NCBI GenBank assembly: GCA_021806355.1
Contig: JAJZXT010000104.1
Span: forward strand, 1 to 9,951
Source of the DNA: Thermoplasmata archaeon
Lineage (GTDB): Archaea > Thermoplasmatota > Thermoplasmata > Thermoplasmatales > Thermoplasmataceae
Direction: 5' to 3'
DNA: 9,951 nt
Both the position numbers and the translations under genes were made by a program. Position 1 is the stretch's first letter; each line of letters opens with the position of its first letter. The notes under the pieces were generated by a model, which made no database searches, was not told where the DNA came from, and saw only the letters and a program-made list of their open reading frames with translations. Below are positions 6,991 to 9,951 of this stretch, one piece after another.

Positions 6991-7001
6991 TTTTAATAAT
7001 A
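6991..7001 (+). promoter_or_regulatory. TATA-like promoter of the LOG-like gene
   Basis: TTTTAATAATA is centred about 26 bp before the ATG at 7022. This supports ATG 7022 over the TTG at 7013 and suggests a leaderless transcript; no SD precedes either start. Confidence 0.5.
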
Positions 7002-7021
7002 TTGCTTGAATATTGGCTTTA

Positions 7022-7552
7022 ATGGGCAACAGGTATAACATTGGGGTTATTGGCGGGGCTTCCGCAGAAAAAAAATATCTTGAAATAGCAGAGAAAGTTG
7101 GAGAACTTATTGCAAAAAGTGGGAATATCCTTATAAATGGTGGATTGAGTGGAGTTATGGAATACGCATCAAAGGGAGCTTTTGAGGCAGGGGGAATAGT
7201 AATAGGAATAGTTCCGGGGTATGATCACAAGTCATCCAACTGCTTCACAACAATAGTGATGCCAACAGGAATTGGCTTTGCCCGTAATTTCCTCATAATC
7301 CGTGCATGCCACTCCCTTATTGCAATAGACGGATCCAACGGAACAATTTCAGAAGCGTCATTTGCAATATCGGAAGGAAAACCGGTAATTTCCATAGATT
7401 CTCTTGAGCTGAATCCGAAGAGGGAATGGGAGGGAAAATTCATAAAGGCAGATGGGGCCGATGATGCTGTAGAAAAGGCTATTCATGAGGCTGAGAGGAT
7501 CAGCAAGAGAAACCTGGAAAGAGATCATTCCCCGGAAAGGCAGTTTGGATAA
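7022..7552 (+). CDS. TIGR00725/LOG-like Rossmann protein (SLOG superfamily)
   Basis: A 176-aa soluble protein with the nucleotide-binding Rossmann fold shared by LOG phosphoribohydrolases and the TIGR00725 group, often misnamed lysine decarboxylase. Visible blocks are the first strand with GVIGG (8-12), NGGLSGVME at 39-47 (the GGxxGxM loop), VIGIVPG, ARNFLIIRACHSLIAI, and DGSNGTISE at 103-111, which replaces the PGGxGTxxE of true LOG enzymes. The N-to-C order and length fit TIGR00725. Function is uncertain: nucleotide or nucleotide-derivative binding is likely, but hydrolysis of nucleoside monophosphates cannot be assumed with the altered loop. ATG 7022 is chosen because the TATA-like box lies 26 bp upstream; the TTG at 7013 would add three residues. 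It stands alone, divergent from hmgA. Confidence 0.82.
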   Translation: MGNRYNIGVIGGASAEKKYLEIAEKVGELIAKSGNILINGGLSGVMEYASKGAFEAGGIVIGIVPGYDHKSSNCFTTIVMPTGIGFARNFLIIRACHSLIAIDGSNGTISEASFAISEGKPVISIDSLELNPKREWEGKFIKADGADDAVEKAIHEAERISKRNLERDHSPERQFG

Positions 7553-7593
7553 TATTCCGGTATTTCTTGAATTAGGTTAACAGGGAATCTTTT

Positions 7594-9027
7594 CTAATGG
7601 TCTTTAATTTTTTTCAGTTTTTCTGTGGAATAATATCTGGACTTAATTCCAAGATCCGCAGCCAGTGATGACAGGTATGCACTCTGAAGACCCATATTGC
7701 AATAAAACACAATTTCTTCAGGATGCTGCTCTGATTCGATCAGTTCTATGGCTTTGTGCAAGGGCAGGTTTATAGAATTTTCATAATGCCACGACTTATA
7801 TTCCAATGGACTGCGCAGATCAACGACCACTTCACTTCCTGATAGGTGTCCATTGTCACTGGTTGGGGGTGCTAATTCACTGATTGCCTTTGCCGTTCTC
7901 TTGACAGTTGTTGATGCAAGCATTTCTTCCAGGAAATCAACGCTTGCCATGTCTGCACTCAATTCTTCTTTCTTGATCCTTGTTATTGGTGTTTCTGCAA
8001 ATAGGGCACAAAATTCTCCAAGGGGAGAAACCGGAAAGGTTCCTATCCTTCTTGCGAGATCAGAAATTTCATCCTTGTCAAATCCTATTAGAGGCCTTAT
8101 AACAGGAATTAACATCCCTGCACTTAGTTCCCGTATGTTTTCAGGTGTCTGTGAGGATACCTGACCTGAAGATTCGCCAGTGATTATTCCGTTGTAATTA
8201 TGGTCTATGGACAACCTCTCGGCCAGCATGTACATTATTTTCTTGAACGTTACGTTAGGGAATTTTATCACGTTCCTGTCCATCATTTTTTTTATGAACG
8301 GCCTGAAATCACACACATAGGCATTGGAACCATAACCGTAAGACCAGTCATTCTGCAGGATGCCTATGGATCTGTAGAATTCCCTTGTATCGATGGGATC
8401 AGCCATTGAAATAAAAAGGAAATCTACCGGGGAGCCTCGCTTCATCATCATCCACGCAGCCACGGGCGAATCTATTCCTCCCGAAACGAGGGCCAGGTAT
8501 CTTCCTTCTGTTGCAAGCGGCAATCCGCCGGGACCCCTTGATTTTTCGTTGAAATAATACACGAGGTTATCCCTGATCTCAACGTAAACTTCTACCTGGG
8601 GGTTATCGAGATCAACTCCTCCTGAATATTTAAAAAGACGGTCTGCTATTGCTTTTGAAACATCAAGGGATTTAAAATCGTGATTACCAATCCTTCGTGT
8701 CCTCACGGAAAACGTCTTTCCCTTTACCTGGTCAGAAAATATCTTCTCTGCATTGTCCACTATTTCATCAAGGCTGTTCCACCTGTTCTTGATTGCACGG
8801 GAATACGATTTTATGCCAAAAATCCTTGAGAGGAGGTCTCCAATTATCGCCTCATCAGATTCAACGTATATCCTTCCGAAAACACACCTGACGTCGGCAT
8901 TCAGTCCCCTGGTTTCCAGGGCATTCCTGACATTTCCTACAAGCCGTGATTCCATCTGCCTTCGGGATTTTTTTCCTTTCAGCCCAATTTCAGAGTATCT
9001 TATGATATACGTATGAATGCTCCTCAT
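7594..9027 (-). CDS. thiI: tRNA 4-thiouridine synthetase ThiI with C-terminal rhodanese domain
   Basis: ThiI adenylates U8 of tRNA and inserts sulfur to make 4-thiouridine. In some organisms it also feeds sulfur to thiazole synthesis. The 477-aa protein has, in order: an N-terminal ferredoxin-like region (1-60), THUMP (about 65-165), a PP-loop ATPase with SGGIDSPVAAW from 182 (D186), and a rhodanese domain (about 395-475). Both cysteines of the Escherichia coli mechanism have counterparts. C340 in GEFCALF corresponds to C344, and C443 in FYCNMGLQ to the persulfide-carrying C456. The length is close to E. coli ThiI (482 aa), whereas many archaeal ThiI lack rhodanese. ATG 9027 overlaps the stop of the ChdC-like gene by 4 nt (ATGA), so translation is probably coupled. 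Very secure assignment. Confidence 0.95.
   Translation of the reverse strand: MRSIHTYIIRYSEIGLKGKKSRRQMESRLVGNVRNALETRGLNADVRCVFGRIYVESDEAIIGDLLSRIFGIKSYSRAIKNRWNSLDEIVDNAEKIFSDQVKGKTFSVRTRRIGNHDFKSLDVSKAIADRLFKYSGGVDLDNPQVEVYVEIRDNLVYYFNEKSRGPGGLPLATEGRYLALVSGGIDSPVAAWMMMKRGSPVDFLFISMADPIDTREFYRSIGILQNDWSYGYGSNAYVCDFRPFIKKMMDRNVIKFPNVTFKKIMYMLAERLSIDHNYNGIITGESSGQVSSQTPENIRELSAGMLIPVIRPLIGFDKDEISDLARRIGTFPVSPLGEFCALFAETPITRIKKEELSADMASVDFLEEMLASTTVKRTAKAISELAPPTSDNGHLSGSEVVVDLRSPLEYKSWHYENSINLPLHKAIELIESEQHPEEIVFYCNMGLQSAYLSSLAADLGIKSRYYSTEKLKKIKDH
7608..7622 (+). terminator. Oligo-T terminator of the LOG-like gene
   Basis: Two T runs (7 T at 7608-7614 and 5 T at 7618-7622) follow the LOG-like stop by about 55 nt. 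They are typical of archaeal U-tract termination. They lie inside the 3' end of convergent thiI, where the complement codes the Lys-rich tail. Confidence 0.4.
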
Positions 9028-9692
9028 TCCAGTATAATGCCTGTCAGGACAGGTTCTTCCTTAACAATCCATTTCCTTGCCTGAACTTCTCTGAGGCGTT
9101 CAGCTACCTTCATCCATCTGTACAGCGAATCAACCTCATATAAAACGGCAAACTCCTGGTCGGCGATGCTGAAGGAATATGTTGTATACGATCGGATGCC
9201 CTGGTTCATTGGATGCGACATTGCCGTTCTTATATGTTCATCCATTATTTTCTTCCTTGTTTCATAATCCAGAAGATACCATTCAGGTGCCTTACTCATG
9301 GGATACCCGACAAAATAGCGTAATCCTTCCTTTTGCAAATCGTTCTCGATGTTTGATGCATTTTTCAGATATTGGGATTTGACATAAATTGAAAGCATGC
9401 TGAAGGTTGCCTTCCCTGAATATCCAACTGCAGCATATATCGATTCCATGGCATCCCTGATATTCTCAGGATTTTTTGACGACATCCAGATAATGAAATC
9501 CGAATCGTGCCTAAGTGACCGATATACCCTTGTATGGATTAATCCCTTAATTTTTTTAGGAAGGTGGGATAATTCCTTGAATTGGCCTGTTATCTTATCT
9601 TTTTCCAGCCAATACTTTTCCTCGACTTTATAGCACAATATTTGCATGTAAATAACATCATTTTCCTCATTTATTTCGGATGCCTGTCCCAT
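9024..9692 (-). CDS. Chlorite-dismutase-family haem protein, ChdC/HemQ-like
   Basis: A 222-aa soluble protein of the dimeric alpha/beta-barrel chlorite dismutase superfamily. It is closest in motifs to coproheme decarboxylase (ChdC, formerly HemQ), which makes haem b from coproheme using peroxide. Key features are YPMSK with Y130, matching the catalytic tyrosine of ChdC, and a His in MDEH at H153. That His lies 23 residues later, the same spacing as Y135 and H158 (proximal ligand) in actinobacterial ChdC. TTYSFSIADQEF and LREVQAR are further family blocks. The ATG at 9692 is preferred because the family begins near MQILCYKVEE and a TATA-like box lies upstream. ATG 9782 would add 30 residues unlike the family. 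True chlorite dismutase is unlikely. It overlaps thiI by 4 nt. Coproheme decarboxylase, haem peroxidase or haem carrier all remain possible. Confidence 0.82.
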   Translation of the reverse strand: MGQASEINEENDVIYMQILCYKVEEKYWLEKDKITGQFKELSHLPKKIKGLIHTRVYRSLRHDSDFIIWMSSKNPENIRDAMESIYAAVGYSGKATFSMLSIYVKSQYLKNASNIENDLQKEGLRYFVGYPMSKAPEWYLLDYETRKKIMDEHIRTAMSHPMNQGIRSYTTYSFSIADQEFAVLYEVDSLYRWMKVAERLREVQARKWIVKEEPVLTGIILE

Positions 9693-9735
9693 GGTTTGTT
9701 CACTCAATCTAATCAGGGTTGTAATTCGATTCAAA

Positions 9736-9744
9736 TTAATAAAA
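9736..9744 (-). promoter_or_regulatory. TATA-like promoter of the ChdC-thiI pair
   Basis: On the minus strand TTTTATTAA would place transcription initiation about 20 nt before the ATG at 9692. A weak SD-like GAGTGA lies in that leader. The box lies within the optional N-terminal extension that begins at 9782, so it favours the shorter protein. Confidence 0.35.
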
Positions 9745-9792
9745 GATGTCAGGTTGCCCAAAAAATCAATTGGAGAGATCATTTACAGTAGA

Positions 9793-9951
9793 TCAAAAAT
9801 CACCTCCGGAATGCCCATTTGACCGAACAAGATTGGTAACAAAAGGATTGGCCTCAATCAGTTTTGACGCAATGAACACCTTCATGTTGTCGGCTATTAT
9901 CTCCACTCTCGATACTATACTCATCAGAATCCACATGTTGTACAGAAGAAT
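9793..9951 (-). CDS. Partial protein, resembles the C-terminus of an IS transposase
   Basis: The frame is open from the right edge and ends in TGA at 9793, giving 52 residues. It contains a hydrophobic LLYNMWILMSIVSR, then ADNMKVFIASKLIEAN and a polar end HSGGDF. The LYN-x-W block followed by a basic/hydrophobic tail resembles the ends of IS4-like DDE transposases common in Thermoplasmatales. The resemblance is from memory, and the catalytic core lies outside the window. Its last codons contain GGAGGTGAT, a perfect SD sequence. If it is a transposase, the right edge of the window is the left end of an insertion element or its remnant. Otherwise it is an unrelated conserved protein. Confidence 0.4.
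   Translation of the reverse strand: MLLYNMWILMSIVSRVEIIADNMKVFIASKLIEANPFVTNLVRSNGHSGGDF

Larger units (their letters stand above)
6880..7021. promoter_or_regulatory. Divergent intergenic region hmgA / LOG-like gene
   Basis: This 142-bp AT-rich gap is the largest non-coding stretch inside the window. It contains back-to-back TATA-like boxes for hmgA (minus) and the LOG-like gene (plus), and the palindrome at 6916-6932. I see no open frame or RNA gene in it. Confidence 0.6.

Noticed and set aside
7022..7552. Annotation as lysine decarboxylase
   Set aside because: That name is a historic mislabel of the LOG/SLOG fold; there is no PLP-binding lysine motif.
7553..7593. Hairpin terminator between the LOG-like gene and thiI
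   Set aside because: Only a 5-bp ATTCC/GGAAT pairing with a loop of about 24 nt is possible; the T runs inside thiI explain termination better.
7853..8409. Plus-strand open frames opposite thiI
   Set aside because: They mirror conserved ThiI coding sequence and show no protein-family features.
9024..9692. Annotation as a true chlorite dismutase
   Set aside because: The ChdC-type Tyr in YPMSK is present and the context gives no sign of (per)chlorate respiration; the family name alone does not indicate that activity.
9397..9791. Plus-strand open frames opposite the ChdC-like gene
   Set aside because: Translations look random, and the opposite strand carries family motifs throughout.

Overview
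The window looks like chromosomal DNA of an archaeon of the order Thermoplasmatales. This rests on several things together. There is an SMC-ScpA pair of archaeal type, an archaeal-type TyrRS, and a class II HMG-CoA reductase, which among archaea is known mainly from Thermoplasmatales and Archaeoglobales. Arginine is coded mostly by AGG/AGA. Several genes have an AT-rich TATA-like box about 25 bp before the ATG, as expected for leaderless transcripts. I cannot assign a genus by eye.

Layout. At the left (1-3843, + strand) lies a tightly overlapping cluster: the last two thirds of smc, then scpA (TTG start, 4-nt overlap), then a Cas4/RecB-like PD-(D/E)XK nuclease (8-nt overlap). The nuclease has two transmembrane helices inserted between its N-terminal and catalytic halves. 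It is split by a frame change exactly between those helices. Next is tyrS (+), with its own promoter overlapping the nuclease stop codon. Tail-to-tail with tyrS is a minus-strand pair: class II HMG-CoA reductase (hmgA) followed by a TPR protein. A divergent promoter region (6880-7021) separates hmgA from a plus-strand TIGR00725/LOG-like Rossmann protein. That gene converges on a minus-strand pair: a chlorite-dismutase-family haem protein (ChdC/HemQ-like), followed with a 4-nt ATGA overlap by thiI carrying a C-terminal rhodanese domain. At the right edge an open minus-strand frame resembles the C-terminus of an IS transposase.

How they work together. SMC and ScpA form the chromosome-organising condensin core. 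The nuclease that shares their operon probably acts on DNA at the membrane, and is the most unusual item here. HMG-CoA reductase supplies mevalonate for archaeal isoprenoid lipids. TyrRS and ThiI serve translation (tRNA charging and tRNA thiolation). The ChdC-like protein suggests haem maturation or haem-dependent peroxide chemistry. No RNA genes, CRISPR arrays or complete mobile elements were seen, and no gene-free stretch exceeds 300 bases.
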